The notes: a model not told the origin generated them from the sequence alone. Shown: positions 24,401-36,578, numbered from the stretch's first letter. The stretch is DNA of 64,000 bases from Cordia subcordata (GCA_028554755.1 JAPTOF010000003.1:22442501-22506500), one strand, 5' to 3'. Numbers and translations: made by a program.

Positions 24401-27400
24401 GTTTTCTTATTTGAATTTTCTATTAGTTTAAGTCTTTAAAATTAAGGGAAAATACTAGATAGTTGCTCTTCGTTGTTCTTTTGTTTGTGAATGTGTTAAT
24501 ATTATGTATTCAATCAATTTTCTCACTTTATTGTTGATAGGGTAGTCTATTACTATCTCTATCTTATTTATTAGCTTTAAAATATAATTAGTTTGCTTTG
24601 CTTAAAAGTGGCTTCTTGTGCGCTGTGCTGCCCTGACTGAAGCTGCAGCCAGGGCTTGCGCTTTATGGCCTTGACAGTTGATGAGTCCAGTGACATCATT
24701 TACCTGACTTTTGATAATAGATAAAAGTCTAACCTGTAGGAGTTCATGTATATGTGACATATGTTGTAAGTCATGTACTTGTGTTTCTTATTGACAATTA
24801 AATTTTATATCTGCAGTATGCTTCAATAGACCATTTAACTTGAATCAGCAGATGTAGTTGCACTTTTGATAATCATATTTTATGTGTTCTCATCTAGTAT
24901 TTACATTCATCTGTTGGTTTCTGTCATGTCAGGGTTGTCTCTTTTGTCCATATAGTGCTTCATAGGAGGTGTTGCATATGGATACAAATTCTAATTTTTA
25001 AGGAAATAGCTGGTATGCTAATGCGGTGGATCCAAATTTGAATGAAGGTTCTAAAAGGTGACAAGATGAGGCAAGAGTAACTGAATGAATATTTAAACGA
25101 AGAGATCTAATGAATGAGAACTTCTCAAAGACATTATGTCTGAACCTAGTGAACTCTCTGCGGTACCGCATCCGAAGAAACATCATAATAGTTCATGGAA
25201 GAAGACGAGCTCAAATACTGTTGTAAATGCAACAAGCAGGAAGTTTCACCATTTGGGGAAGAAGAATGGGAAGGGGGGAGTTTAAAGATGTAAGTCGAAT
25301 AGCTTTCTCTAGTGAAAGGAAAATCGATTCCAAAAATGTTAGAATTATTATTATTATTTTTAAAATTTTTCCGGGTGACACTGAGTCTCGGATCATTTTC
25401 AAAGAGGAAACAAAATCTGCTCCTCTCATTCTTACCAGTGATCATTAGTGTCTTCGCATAAATTATTTTTATCAGGATACTCCATCCGTAATTATTAAGT
25501 GATATTTGTTTACTATAAAATGCAAACTTTACCGTTCTTATTGTACGAGTGAACTTGGTGAAAGTAAATGTTATATTTCCTTGCTGCATCACCGTAGACT
25601 TCTTTTGACATTGTGGCTGATTGAATTTCATGCTCAAGTGGATACTTATATTTCCTTGCTGCATCACTGTAGACTTCTTTTGACATTGTGGCTGATTGAA
25701 TTTCATGCTCCAATGGATACTACATTAGTGCCTTTTTAAGAAAAAGAATCTCTAGCTACGACTTTATTGTTATATCCATTAGTGCCGTTTTAAGAAAAAG
25801 AATCTCTAGCTACGACTTTATTGTTATATCCTTGTATGTCAGCAAGCTTTGAATCTTTGTCAGACAAATACGTAGATTTTCTTAATATTTTATTGGCATG
25901 TATAACCAAATAATTGCCGTATTTGGTGATATAGTGTGCCACCTGAGTTAATAATGGTTTCTTGATTGTTTGATAAGTTCTTGCTTACTTAACTGGTCTG
26001 TCTTTCTGCAGCTCCAACTGTGCAGTTAGTATTCAGTTCACAATTAACAAAATCTACGGCAGAGAGATTTAAGACACACATTTTGCAAGCTTTTGAGTCT
26101 GTTCTGGGATCCCCTGTGACAATTGAGATTAGGTGTGAATCAAGGAAAGATGTTAGGGGAGGAGCACTTACTTTGTCAGCTTCTCAGAATGGATCATCTC
26201 ATATTGATGCAAACCTAGGCTTCGGTAGCAGCACCGTTCTGCCCATGGCAAGCCATGATAATATCGGCAGAAGGACTCAGTTTGATTCTGCGAAGCATCG
26301 AAGTGAGATTGTTGAAATAGAATCTTCTCCAAGAGAAATAAAGGGCAATGAGACTATTGAAGAAAATATGCAAATTGATAAGCAGAAAATGGGAAGTTCT
26401 TTAGTCAGAGGAGCAACATCTGCCCAGAAGCATTCCTCAATGGCTTCTTTTCCAGATCAAAGAAAAACTGGTGAGAAAAACCAAAATCTGAGCCTAGTAA
26501 AAGGAAAAGTATCCCTTGCGCATGTTATTCAGCAGGCAGAAACGCAGCATAATGGGTGGTCAAAGCAGAAGGCAGTTTCTATTGCTGAAAAGCTTGAACA
26601 AGAGAATTTGTATGTACCTCTTATCTCAATTGTCTGGACACATGCTTGCACACATACATGTCTAAAGTCTATTTTTGAACTAAATGAAATGAAAAAGATA
26701 AAGAAAAGAATTATTCACATTTATCTAAGTTTGGGAAGGGAGTTTCTTTAGATGAACGAATTTTTTAGTAGCTATAAGCTCCAGTAAGTAATTGACTAAA
26801 TAAATTATAGTTTAGATTTCAGATGTAAACAGCTTTTGTGGAAAATGGATAGTTGAACATTGCATCCTATTTGATGAGTATACCTAGAGGTTTTTTTGTA
26901 AGTTGACCAAATCTTTCTTTGGGACTAAATTCCACTATGAGAGAGAGACTTGTTCAGACTATATTTGACATATTGATGTCTTCTCCTTATAGATGGAATT
27001 AGACATACAAATTATCTTCAATTTGCATCAATATATTAGCAAAAATTGTATTCTGCCAGGGATATTACAAAACATGGAAGTAAAGACGAGCGAAGTTTGT
27101 GTTGCATGTGAGATTAGGATGGTGATATTTATTTGCATTCCATGGTTTTACTGGATAGAAGTATATGGTCATAGGTAGCTAGACTAGCAAAGGCTGTAGA
27201 TGCTAGATCCGTTATTTAATAAGGGAAAAGAGATAACCTTGTCCAGTTCTAGTAAGGGTATATAAAATGCTATTTTTTCCCTTCAAAACAAAAGAACGGA
27301 AAGGAAGAACTTTCTATGTATACAGTTTCAGGCACATGTAACATCAGGTAATTGATTATCTTTTGTCTGTTGATTGCGGAGAATTTATCTAATTTGGGAA

Positions 27401-28801
27401 CAAAGAAACTCAGTGTAATATAAGCTCTTATAAATTAAAGATAGGGTATGAAACATTAATAAAGAAACTTAATGTCATGTAAGCTCTTACAAATTAAAGA
27501 AAACTTATGAAACAAACTATCAAAAAGATTATGCCAAGGGGCAGTTAAGATAGTGGAACTCTGAACTTTGTTATATGATTTATGTCCTGAGAAGTCAGTT
27601 TTAAAGTGCGATTCTGTTAGATCTTCATATTCGGTTACAAAGTCTTGCTTCCTTTTGGCTTTTCTTGTCCTTTTTGTACTCCTTTGCCTGATATTGCTAA
27701 CTTGTGAAGTGGCTTGTTCATTCAAAACATGAAATAGAAAAGTATAGAAGGAGCATGTGGAGGGCACTTGACATATTGGAACTTTGAAATTTGTCATATG
27801 ATTTATGTCCCGCGAAGCGAGATTCAAATCCTATCTCTGTTAGATCTTAATATATATCTGGTTTCATAATTTGCTTCCCATCTTTTCTTGTCCTTTCTAT
27901 AATCCTTTGCCTTATATTATAAGCAGGTAACATGACTTGTAGATAGCCATTGCATTGAAAATACTAAAATCCGTACAGTCAAGCATTTACTTGAGAATAT
28001 ACTGCCTTATATAGATACTTAAGTGGTTAGAACCCTAGAAATCAGAATAAGGAATCAATTTGATTTTATAGCAGGGTCGGTTTTTAAATGCTATATGCTT
28101 GTGCCTCTATGGAAGGGTTTGTTTATCAACTTCAGTAGTAGTTTCCACTGATCATCTTCCCTTCCCTTTATTTTGCATTTAGTTCTCTTTTATTCTTTTT
28201 CTTTTGTCTGTTTATGTGCTTGGGGGGGTGGGGCTGGGGTAAACTGGCATTAGGACCAAGTTAACTATAGGTGAAATGCCTATTAAATGCACCAGATTAT
28301 TTATGATTTAGTTCAATTTTCCTGACAGAAAATTGACTTGAAAATTAGCTATATTCCTCTGCATTATTAGGATAGATATATATTTCTTGTTGACATGGGT
28401 GATATCATATAATTTGAAGTGCTTACATCTAATCTTGCAGGAGATTGGAGCCGAGATCAAGGAGCTTGCTTTGCTGGAAAGCATCCAAAATAAGCCGTAG
28501 GAAGGTAATTATTGAAGGTCAATCATCATTTTTGGTTGGACTACTAAATGTCAAGGACAATCTCTAACAGGATGCATCATTTAGCAACCCACTATTTTAT
28601 ACTCCAATTTTATGATTACTATTGCAACTTACTGTTTTAAAAAAACTTATATCACGTCCCCAATAAAGTTTATCCACAAACTAGTGCTCATAGTTTGTTC
28701 ACGTGCAGCCTTCACATTGGAAAATCAGGACAAGGAAGCCACAGAGATTGCTGAAATATGTGTCCTGCGGGAAGTGCATCCCCAGTAGATCTCCAAGGTG
28801 A
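15418..28801 (+). CDS. STICHEL-like protein (AAA+ DNA polymerase III gamma/tau-related), six exons
   Basis: Joining 15418-17457, 19898-20117, 20351-20887, 26012-26609, 28441-28504 and 28709-28801 gives 3552 nt, or 1183 residues, with every junction GT-AG and in frame. The start is the ATG opening MTRAVRDRILKDANG, matching Arabidopsis STICHEL-like 3. The upstream in-frame ATG at 15409 is not conserved as far as I recall. A long polar N-terminus precedes the clamp-loader region (from about residue 451): Walker A GPHGTGKT (486-493), a zinc module C-x8-C-x2-C-x2-C (505-520), Walker B VFIFDDCD (563-570) and an SRC sensor motif (609-611). Exons 3-4 carry KEDTEKLRQALKTLSEAEKQ and SPVTIEIRC. The basic tail ends RSPR. 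Arabidopsis STICHEL controls trichome branching; the role of the type-3 paralogues is less clear. Not a replicative clamp loader by known genetics. The family identity is firm; the exact orthologue is inferred. Confidence 0.93.
17619..17721. mobile_element. Miniature hairpin element (MITE-like), 103 bp
   Basis: The ends are perfect inverted repeats of at least 17 bp, starting GGGTGTTTGGCTTTGCT. Internal ATAAGCACC/GGTGCTTAT segments extend the pairing, so almost the whole element folds into a hairpin. A CTCTTA direct repeat sits at 17611-17616 and 17721-17726, overlapping the right end by one base; it may be a target duplication. The GTTTGG end is shared in type with many plant MITEs. Confidence 0.75.
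18057..18359 (-). pseudogene. Unidentified coding-like fragment antisense to intron 1 of the STICHEL-like gene
   Basis: A minus-strand open frame of about 100 codons runs to a stop at 18057 with no ATG at its start and a TAG just upstream of 18359. The translation looks like real protein: balanced composition, with stretches such as GPTPRWIKEKGKTAVRFPCH, LVESLLDNPITSEVLKVTQ and LEGPAFLLHDLPNTLICNTE. It differs from the K/I/F-rich by-product ORFs around it. I do not recognise the family. It may be a captured exon, a truncated retrocopy, or an exon of an antisense gene with other exons I cannot see. No splice sites of good quality flank it. Confidence 0.35.
25571..25722. repeat. Tandem duplication, 76-bp unit, two copies
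   Basis: Copies 25571-25646 and 25647-25722 share TTATATTTCCTTGCTGCATC, AGACTTCTTTTGACATTGTG and GCTGATTGAATTTCATGCTC with only a few differences, so the duplication is recent. The 186-aa minus ORF across it shows the same unit twice in protein form. Confidence 0.92.
25724..25831. repeat. Tandem duplication, 54-bp unit, two copies
   Basis: Copies 25724-25777 and 25778-25831 begin ATTAGTGCC and share AAGAAAAAGAATCTCTAGCT and ACGACTTTATTGTTATATCC almost perfectly. The array directly follows the 76-bp duplication but has an unrelated unit. Confidence 0.92.
26610..28440 (+). other. Intron 4 of the STICHEL-like gene (1.8 kb), with internal direct repeats
   Basis: The donor GTATGTACC at 26610 splits the Leu codon of EQENL, and the acceptor AATCTTGCAG ends at 28440. 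Inside are a 59-bp-period pair (AAAGAAACT at 27402 and 27461) and a longer, diverged pair at about 27551-27720 and 27773-27945. The longer pair shares TATGATTTATGTCC, TGTTAGATCTT, TTTCTTGTCCTTT and CCTTTGCCT. Confidence 0.8.
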
Positions 28802-30766
28802 TGTGAAATCATACTGCAAGAATCTGAAGGCTTCACTGCAGATCTTATTAATATACTGAGTTTTTTGTTCATTTACCTGCACTGAGAGGGGCAATTGCAT
28901 TAATCAACTCTTTAATTTTCTAGAGAAATAAAATAGGATAGAATAATCTTTAATTTTACATATTCTGTCCTCTGCCAGTTTTACATTCGTCACAGTTTTT
29001 CAAATAATTTTGCCATTTCCTACTATTCAACTAGTATTTTAGATCTCTAGACATGACAACCGTGTCATCTTTGCTGATTATTTCTGCTAAATCCAAGGTT
29101 GGATGAGTGATGCAAAATTCTGCTTAGTGCTTGGGTTCACACGAAGCACAAGCTTGAAGGCTTTTGGCATTGTTAAGAAGCACATACAGGCCATGGTCTT
29201 ATTTTTCCTGATTCTCAGCATAGCAGACAACACAAGATACTTAAAAACTGCAGGAGAGAATAGTTTTCAGATGTTCTGGCTGGCAGTGTTGAGCCTTGTA
29301 TATTGTGCCAGTTGCTGGCGCGGATGGGAGGCTTCTCGGTGTATGCTTGAGCATCTCGCCAGTGGGCTGCACTGTCAAACAGAGATATCGCGGGCGGGCT
29401 CAATAGCGAGTCCATGGTGGTCATTGGTAGCCCCCCACAAGCCCAATAACTCCTCATTGGTAACCAAGTTTATATTAGTAGTTCAGCTTTAGCTCTCATG
29501 CGGGATCCAGATTACTGTCTCCAGTTTCCTTTTTTGTTGACAATATTCTTTTTTCTGGGTTATCCTTGAACAATAACTCTGTCTAATCTTTTCCATGTTG
29601 GAAAAAGACACTTTTGTATTACACATCATGCGCAATATCAATTCCCACAATGCTAGCTCAAATCATTAAGGCAACAACTATCTTTGCAAACTAGCAACTT
29701 CTGTGGTCAAATGTCCGAAATTTAAATTTACACTCTCTCACGTTAATACAACAAATTTATACCCTCCCCTCCTTCGTTAACACTATTTGACTCTTGACTG
29801 ACTTTGAGCATGTTGCACAGCACCCCCACTATACAAGTTTATAACGTTGGGGTGGATCCGTGGATCCATATAGTCTTGCCGAGGTAAGTTTCACACCAAC
29901 TAAATTTTTGAAGAGAAGAATATCAATTTTGAGAACTATGAATAATTCAAATTACTTTTTCCGAGAGTGATGACTTGGTTTGTAGTTGGGGGGGGGGGAC
30001 TTGGGTCGGGGGTGTGTGTTAAAAAAGATTGAGGAAGTTACAAAGCAAAGCTGTTTCTACATTTCGCATTAGAATGAGAAAAATTGGAAAACAAAAATTC
30101 ATTTTCTTTATCAAGAAAAGAAAACCATTAATTTGAATTGTATACTACTTTCTAGAATTCGCAAGCAATATACGGGAAAATATCGTCAGCCACAAGTATG
30201 AACTCAAAGAATCTAATAGTTGTAGATCTTTTGAATTTCATTCGTATCAGTCAGAATGAGCAACTTTGAAATACTATTTAGTGATTTAGTTCCCTTCATG
30301 AATAGGGAAGACTGAGAATAATATCAAGGCGCACAAGTCATTCCCTGGTCGGCCACTTCAAATAATCCAGAAAGCGATGCAGTAATGCTGAATCTTTTTT
30401 TCTGGAAAAAAAGATAAGTTCTTATCATGGAAGTCAAAATCAACAAATTCTTGTGAACACTTAACACTAATGCTACACCTTCTTGTTTTGGCCCCCAGGT
30501 TAGGGAAAATAATGACCCTACTTGTAATATACTTCTTTGGTTTGTAAAGTGATTTGTAAGTGATTTATGAGTGCTTGGTGTAATATTACTAATAACTTAG
30601 GTTGACTATTTGGCCAGGTATGTGTGCCCTGACGAAAATGTCAGGTCCTCTATAAGAAGTAATTGTATTGGTTTCTCCGGATGAATTGTTTATAAGTGAA
30701 TGGTGTAGGTGTAATTAATAATTTAGGTTAATCATTCCGAGATAGCTAATTTGAAACCTCAAGTAA
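28802..30766 (+). other. STICHEL-like 3' UTR and following intergenic DNA
   Basis: The region after the TGA at 28799-28801 probably includes the 3' UTR; its end is not assigned. A 129-codon ORF at 29103-29492 has no recognised domain and is not annotated. A poly-G run lies at about 29988-29998. Nothing else stands out. Confidence 0.45.
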
Positions 30767-31524
30767 GGGCCTGTTCAGTAAATTTAGCTGTTGGAGTAAC
30801 TGATAGCTGTTGGAGTAGCTGATAGCTGTTTGGATAGCTGATAGCTGTTGTATTTTAGCTATTAACGGATAGCTGTTTAATTAGCTAATTGAACAAAATA
30901 TGTTCGTTAAAATTAGCTGTTACATTAACTGATGAATGTTAAATGACGTAAAAGGACATTAATATCATGTTATTATTATTATTATTATTATGATAATTGC
31001 AATTACTATTACTATTATAGGAATAAGATAATATATTTCACAATTAGATATTTATTTTCATAATCATATTTTAATATTAAAGTATAACTAATTTTTTTAT
31101 AAAACATTTATGTCAATATTACAAAAATTAATTTTAATATATTCAAAATTATTTTGTTAAAAAAATGTCCTAATAAATTTATGCTTTTAGTAATGTTGAT
31201 TATATAAAAATTGAAATTCATTTTTATATTATTTCTTATTTGTATTTGTGAAAGAAAAGATAAAAATATAGAGAGAGATTAGAAAAAGAATAGAAAAATA
31301 AAAAAATACAAAAAGGGTAGAATTGCAAAAAAAAACATGAAAAGCTAAAAGTTACCTGGAACGCTAAAATTTTTAGCTTTTGAGAAACGCTAGTTGAAAT
31401 GTTAAAAGCTACTTAAAAAGCTATTTGAAATGCTAGTATACCAAACAGCAATAATTTAACAAAATAATATTTTGACTAATTAAAACGTTAAACGCTACTT
31501 GAAAAGTTGTTGCCGAACCTGTAC
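30767..31524. mobile_element. Tourist-like (PIF/Harbinger-type) non-autonomous element, copy A
   Basis: The 758-bp element starts GGGCCTGTTCAGTAAA and ends TTGCCGAACCTGTAC, which are imperfect inverted ends. A TAA triplet flanks it on both sides (30764-30766 and 31525-31527), the 3-bp duplication typical of PIF/Harbinger elements. The left end holds repeated GATAGCTGTTGGAGTA units, and the interior has a (TTA)n tract near 30970-30990. It is homologous through most of its length to the copy at 55901-56674. It encodes nothing. Confidence 0.75.
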
Positions 31525-31842
31525 TAAGTATTTGTTTTGCCTACAATATTAATTTTACTCGCGGGCCAAAAGGTTAATTTGGGGGGCGTGACACTGCTAC
31601 TACGATGTGAACATGCATGCAATGATGTTACGAATTGGAAATATCATCTGCAATTCTATTAGTAGTGGGATACCTTCACCGGAGTGAGGGACGTCATAGG
31701 GGTTAGATTTTAATGGCCACATCATTTTATCATAATCATATTAACAACTTACGATTATTGTGTTGATCCGTCCTTTTTGTTGTGCATGGTATACAAATTA
31801 ATGAGATTGATATAGACATTTGGGTAAGCCACATATTTCAAA

Positions 31843-32591
31843 GGATATTTTTTTATTTTTATCCTATTTTTGAAAAATTCTTGTGAGAATACCCTCGTTT
31901 TGAAAAGAAAAAATTCAAAAATACCCTTTTCAGTAAATCACCTACTATTCCCAACGACTTTCTCGACTCCCAAACAAATAATATGCAGACTATAATATTT
32001 CGGTAGGTCACCTATCGAAATGATAGGTGACTTACTAAAAAGGGTAAATTTTGATAATATTTAATTCTAATTGATAATATCAAAATTCTAATTAATAAAT
32101 TCATAAGTTCTAAAAATCATAAATTTCAATTAATTTACTATATTACAATAAACTCATAAGTTCTAAATTTCCATTAATTAATAAATTCATAAGTTCTAAA
32201 TTTCATTCCCAAATGTAAACAGATTCCTAAATTCCACTAAATGCATAAATATTAAACAAATTATTAAATTTCATTAATTTCCTAAATTAGAATAAACTCA
32301 TAAATTTTGATATTATCAATTAGAATTAAATATTTTCAATTAAAATTGAATATTATCAAAATTTACCTTTTTCGGTAAGTCAACTACAGTTTAAGTAAGT
32401 GACTTACCGAAAAATCATGGTCTGCATATTATCCACTTGGGAGTCGAAAAAGTCGCTGAAAACTGTAGGTAACCTACCGAAACGGTAAGTAACTTATCAA
32501 AAATGGTATTTTTGAAATCGTAATAGTATTTTCAAAGCTAAGATATTTTTGTAAGAACTTTTTAAAAATAAGGAAAAAATAAAAAATTTCC
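31843..32591. mobile_element. Long-arm Mutator-type MITE with 9-bp target duplication
   Basis: The 749-bp element has arms of roughly 300 bp. The left arm starts GGATATTTTTTTATTTTTAT, and the reverse complement of the right end starts GGAAATTTTTTATTTTTTCC. Further paired landmarks are TTCAAAAATACC, CGACTTTCTCGACTCCCAA, AATATGCAGAC and TAAATTTTGATAATAT. An exact 9-bp direct repeat TATTTCAAA flanks it (31834-31842 and 32592-32600), the size made by Mutator-like transposases. Arms contain repeated GGTAAGT(C/A)ACTTACC-like palindromes. No transposase is encoded. Confidence 0.88.
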
Positions 32592-32600
32592 TATTTCAAA

Positions 32601-35600
32601 AGGTTTTGTTGGGAAATGTGAAAGATGGTCCTGCAGTTTGTCAGTAGAGAGGAAAGCTATTAATGGGGCCAATGAACGTCTTGACGGTTGGCTGCCAATG
32701 GAAAAAAACCTAGTTTGCCACTGAAGTAGGTGATTAAGGAGGTTTAGAAGTTGCAAAAAATTGATAATTTCATAACCTAATTTGAGTAAAGTGAGAAAAA
32801 TCTTGTGGTGATGATGAGTCCTGTGTGCAGCATCATTTCCACTTCAAGTTATTTGTTATTGTTGCAGTTTCTAATTCAAGTTCTCAACTGTATACGTTGG
32901 TCGGAGTTATTAAGTGACATTTCGAAAGATAGTGATCGTTAGTAGTATCGTTGAATATTGACTATTTAATCTATTGTGATATTAACAATGGTAATATGGC
33001 ACAATAAAACATGTTTGGCTTGTTGGTTTTTGGGAAAATGTGGATGCATGGACTTGCAACTGGCTTCTATTGAACTTCTGAAACTTACTTAAAAATATTT
33101 TTAAAAAATAAATTAGAATGAGCAGGGAATTTTTTAATGTAATGGCCCTTTATTCAAGGTGTAGGTGGTAGAAATCAAATTAAGGGCCAGAGTGGCTTTT
33201 TTAAAGTCTTCAACAACAATAAAAGAAAACTGAACGTTTGACAAAGATTGCAGAAGTCGGTCAAGGCGGCCTTAGTACGATGGTGGAAAATTTCCCACGT
33301 ACTGACATGTAATGGGAAGCCACGTCAGCAGATGTACAAAAGTCAAAAGGAAACATCAAAGAGAAAGAGACAGGGAGAGAAGGAAACGTTCACCATGTTG
33401 AGCTAATGAGCTATTACAACCTTTAAATAATATGGGACTTTTTATCGTACAACTTTTAATAAGAAAAACACAAACATAATGTTTCAAGAGTTGTGTTAAT
33501 CATTAATTGTTTTTCTCCTAATCTTTTCATTCTTATTTGGAAGCATTTGGATGTTGGCTATGAAATATGCCAGACCCATTTCACATAATCAACTGTCACA
33601 TTCATAATTCATTGATTTTTGAAATATTTGTGTTTAACTGAAGACATATTTTATGTTATTCTCTTAGAATACATATAATTAGTTAACTTGTCTTATAAAA
33701 TATATGTCATAATTCTTTTGTGGTTTTTAAAAAGTGGCACCCTCAATCCTATTACGTTATTTCTCAAAGCTAATTAAAAAAAATACAAAGGGCTAAACAA
33801 CTAGGTACTCATAAATGCAAAGGGAGAGGAGGATTAACGGATAACTTAAGCGGTTGAGATTACCTTTTCCAGTAGTAATGACCTAGATTGAAATCTTGTA
33901 GGGGTAGGGGTAAGGGTTCACTAAAAAAATGAATGAATAAATAAATAAATGCAGAAGGAGAGAAGCACTTTTGTCCAAATTTACAATCATTTTGTTGAAA
34001 TTTATATCCATATTTATAGAATACATCTATTATACACACTTCATTAAAGTGGATGGAAAATGTGATGCATAGGAGTTTATGCCACGCTTTTCAAAATTAT
34101 AAAGGGATTATTAATAATATGAGTTTTTAAATACAAAAAGTAGTAGTTAATTTAACAAACTACAGGAAATATCATTCATTTTATCCGTTTAATTTATAAT
34201 AATATAATTTTGTACTATTATTAACAGAGACTTGAATATTCGAGTCAAATGGATTATAATATGTTAGCACAAAATAGATGCATTTAGAACATCAGAAGTG
34301 GTAACAAAGTAGGCTTTACTACTTGGTGATCCTAGATTTTAGTTTCTTTTCTGTTCGGCACGTGATAACGGCTAATGTTTAAGAGCGATTAGATTTTAAT
34401 ATTCTGTCTCATATTAATTCTGTTAAAGATTTGTGTGTTGATCAATATAAAATTTTTTGTGCTTTTATTCTACTATCAATATTTATATAAGTATTGTAAG
34501 ACAATTGAGTTAAGACAATTGAATAATCTCTCTCAACCTTTCAATATTGAGAATAATAAATAAACACAACAAATCTCTATATAAGAATTTAAGCTTGTTT
34601 AGTTGTTTAAACCTCTTTTCCAAACCGCCTCCTAATCCAAACCAACTGTATCCCTGTCCTAAATGGAATCAGTGAGTAGTTTAAGTGAATGACGCTACTC
34701 TCTTAAGAGGATAACCCAACTCATTTTTCCTCACATTCATCTATAAATATTAAAATACAAAACTCATAATAAATTTTGCTTATGAGTCGGCGTATGGAAT
34801 GAATAAATAAATACAACAAATCCTTTTAATTGTTCAAACCAATTTAAGTATGAAAATTTCTTTTATTTATTTATTATTATTATTTTATTTTTTCGTCGGT
34901 GAAGATTTTCTGTTCAATATTTGACATTGTCCAGCTGTACTTCTGTTTCTTTAACCACGCTTTGACTTTACCTATCCAATAAGAGAAGGGGATATGTAGA
35001 CTCGCCGTTAAATCTTATGACGTGGCATGATCTGAGACCGTCAGAGTGAAATTCTCATGCTTAGTTGTTTCGAGGCTGCAACGTGTCGGTCAAAAAAGAT
35101 GAAGAGTCAATGGTGGTGAAAGAGAATCTATCGTAATCACATTATAAGTGAAATTTAACAATTATAACATTTATAATTTTGTAACTGTTAAATTTCATTT
35201 ATAATATGTAACATTTAAGAAGAGTTTTAGAGCCATTCGGGTTTTCTTTAAGCTGATTATAAGTAAATTTTGACACTTATAAGCAAGTAATGATCAATCA
35301 GATAAGTATTTGGATAAAATATATTTATACGTTATTTACATATATAATAAATATAGATTTATAAATAATAGTGTTTAGTAAAATAATCAAAAGACTTTTC
35401 ATTAATAATGTTGTGAAAAATATTAATTTTTGAAGGGTGCAAATATTTTTTATTTAGCCAACCCTCATTATTTATAAATAACCAAGAAAGTTAGATGTGG
35501 TACTTCCTTATTTGGTCGCTTATATTTCATCTTTATATTTTATAAATAAATTTGACTAACTTATATGTAATGTCTAAAACCGTCTAAAAAGTTTATTCTG

Positions 35601-36578
35601 CCTACAATACTAGGGTTTACTTCCATCCGATTTTTTTTTTTTTTTTTTTTTTGAATTGTACTACAAGAGAGCAATAGTTCAGGTGGACCCGTTAGGTAAT
35701 GGACTAATGGTGTCCAACTAGACCTCAATCTGGGGATCTTCGATACAAGTAGTAGTCAATTTGGGCCCACAAGCGGTAATGCAGATTCTGCTTGTTGCAT
35801 TCTCACCATTTCTTTCCTTCATTTATTTATTTTTGCTTTTGGCACATTTTTTTCATGTGAATTTCAAATGTTTTAAAATATCTAAACAAACTGAATTTGT
35901 AAATTAAATTTGATTGAAATGAAGCCGGACATACAATTACAACTATCTATGGTTGAATTTGCACATAATCTTTTGAATTGCGCTAGTATTTTGAACCTTC
36001 AATAATAATAAAAAAAGAAGTATAACAGATGAAACTTGATTACGAAAAAAAAGAAAAGACGTACAAGATTGAAAAATATCAAAATACTAGCTGAAAATTT
36101 CAATGTTAGATATGTGAACCAAAATGTAAGTGGCTAACTTGAAAGTTGAGTGTCAAAATATATTTGTTGGAAGCTTGGAGCATTTATATGACGTAATAAT
36201 TGCCCCCTTTTTGGGTCAAAATAATAATTGCCCTTGAAGCTTTGTTGTGACACAACGATCTATTTCGTTGTTGAATGTGTACCAAATATAGTTATGGCAT
36301 TCATTTTGTTTGACATATCAGCATATATAATTTAGGATTTTTTTTTTGAAAAAAAAAATTAAAGTCCAGAATGTATGAGAGTTTTTCTTCCCGCGTGGCC
36401 TTCTCTCTCACGCAAATGACATTAATTCTCGCTTTCCTTTACGTAACGGAGACATATCAACATTTATTTTGATTAATAATAATAAGATTTTTTTTCAAAA
36501 TAGTCGTAAGACAAGACAAATTTATAATTTTATATTTTTTGTTTAAATTGTATTTACATGATTTCATCCAACCGTGAA
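32601..36578. other. Intergenic, no gene recognised
   Basis: AT-rich sequence with a probable SINE remnant at 33813-33966 and poly-T near 35630-35652. No ORF of interest and no splice-linked coding exons were recognised. Confidence 0.5.
33813..33966 (+). mobile_element. Probable short SINE with imperfect target duplication
   Basis: The sequence ATAACTTAAGCGGTTGAGAT (about 33840) resembles an RNA polymerase III A box as found in plant tRNA-derived SINEs. About 30 bases later, CTAGATTGAAATCTTG resembles a degenerate B box. The body ends in an A/T-rich tail of ATGA and AATA units. Direct repeats of about 19 bp flank it: AAATGCAAAGGGAGAGGAG at 33813-33831 and AAATGCAGAAGGAGAGAAG at 33947-33965, with about 3 differences. 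Small size (about 115 bp) and the weak B box make this tentative. Confidence 0.45.

Larger units (their letters stand above)
20888..26011 (+). other. Intron 3 of the STICHEL-like gene (5.1 kb)
   Basis: The donor is GGTGCAG|GTACTC at 20888 and the acceptor TTTCTGCAG|CTCC ends at 26011 (phase 1, within an Ala codon of YGA-APTVQ). Near the 3' end it carries two adjacent tandem duplications at 25571-25722 and 25724-25831. No transposon with clear ends was found in the rest. ORFs at 21638-21961, 22447-22680 and 24025-24270 lack recognisable domains. Confidence 0.88.

Noticed and set aside
25146..25706. 186-codon minus ORF in intron 3
   Set aside because: Its apparent internal repeat is only the 76-bp DNA duplication. 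The rest is AT-rich intron without domains.
29103..29492. 129-codon ORF after the STICHEL-like stop
   Set aside because: Hydrophobic and Cys/Trp-bearing but matches nothing I know. It lies where a 3' UTR is expected.
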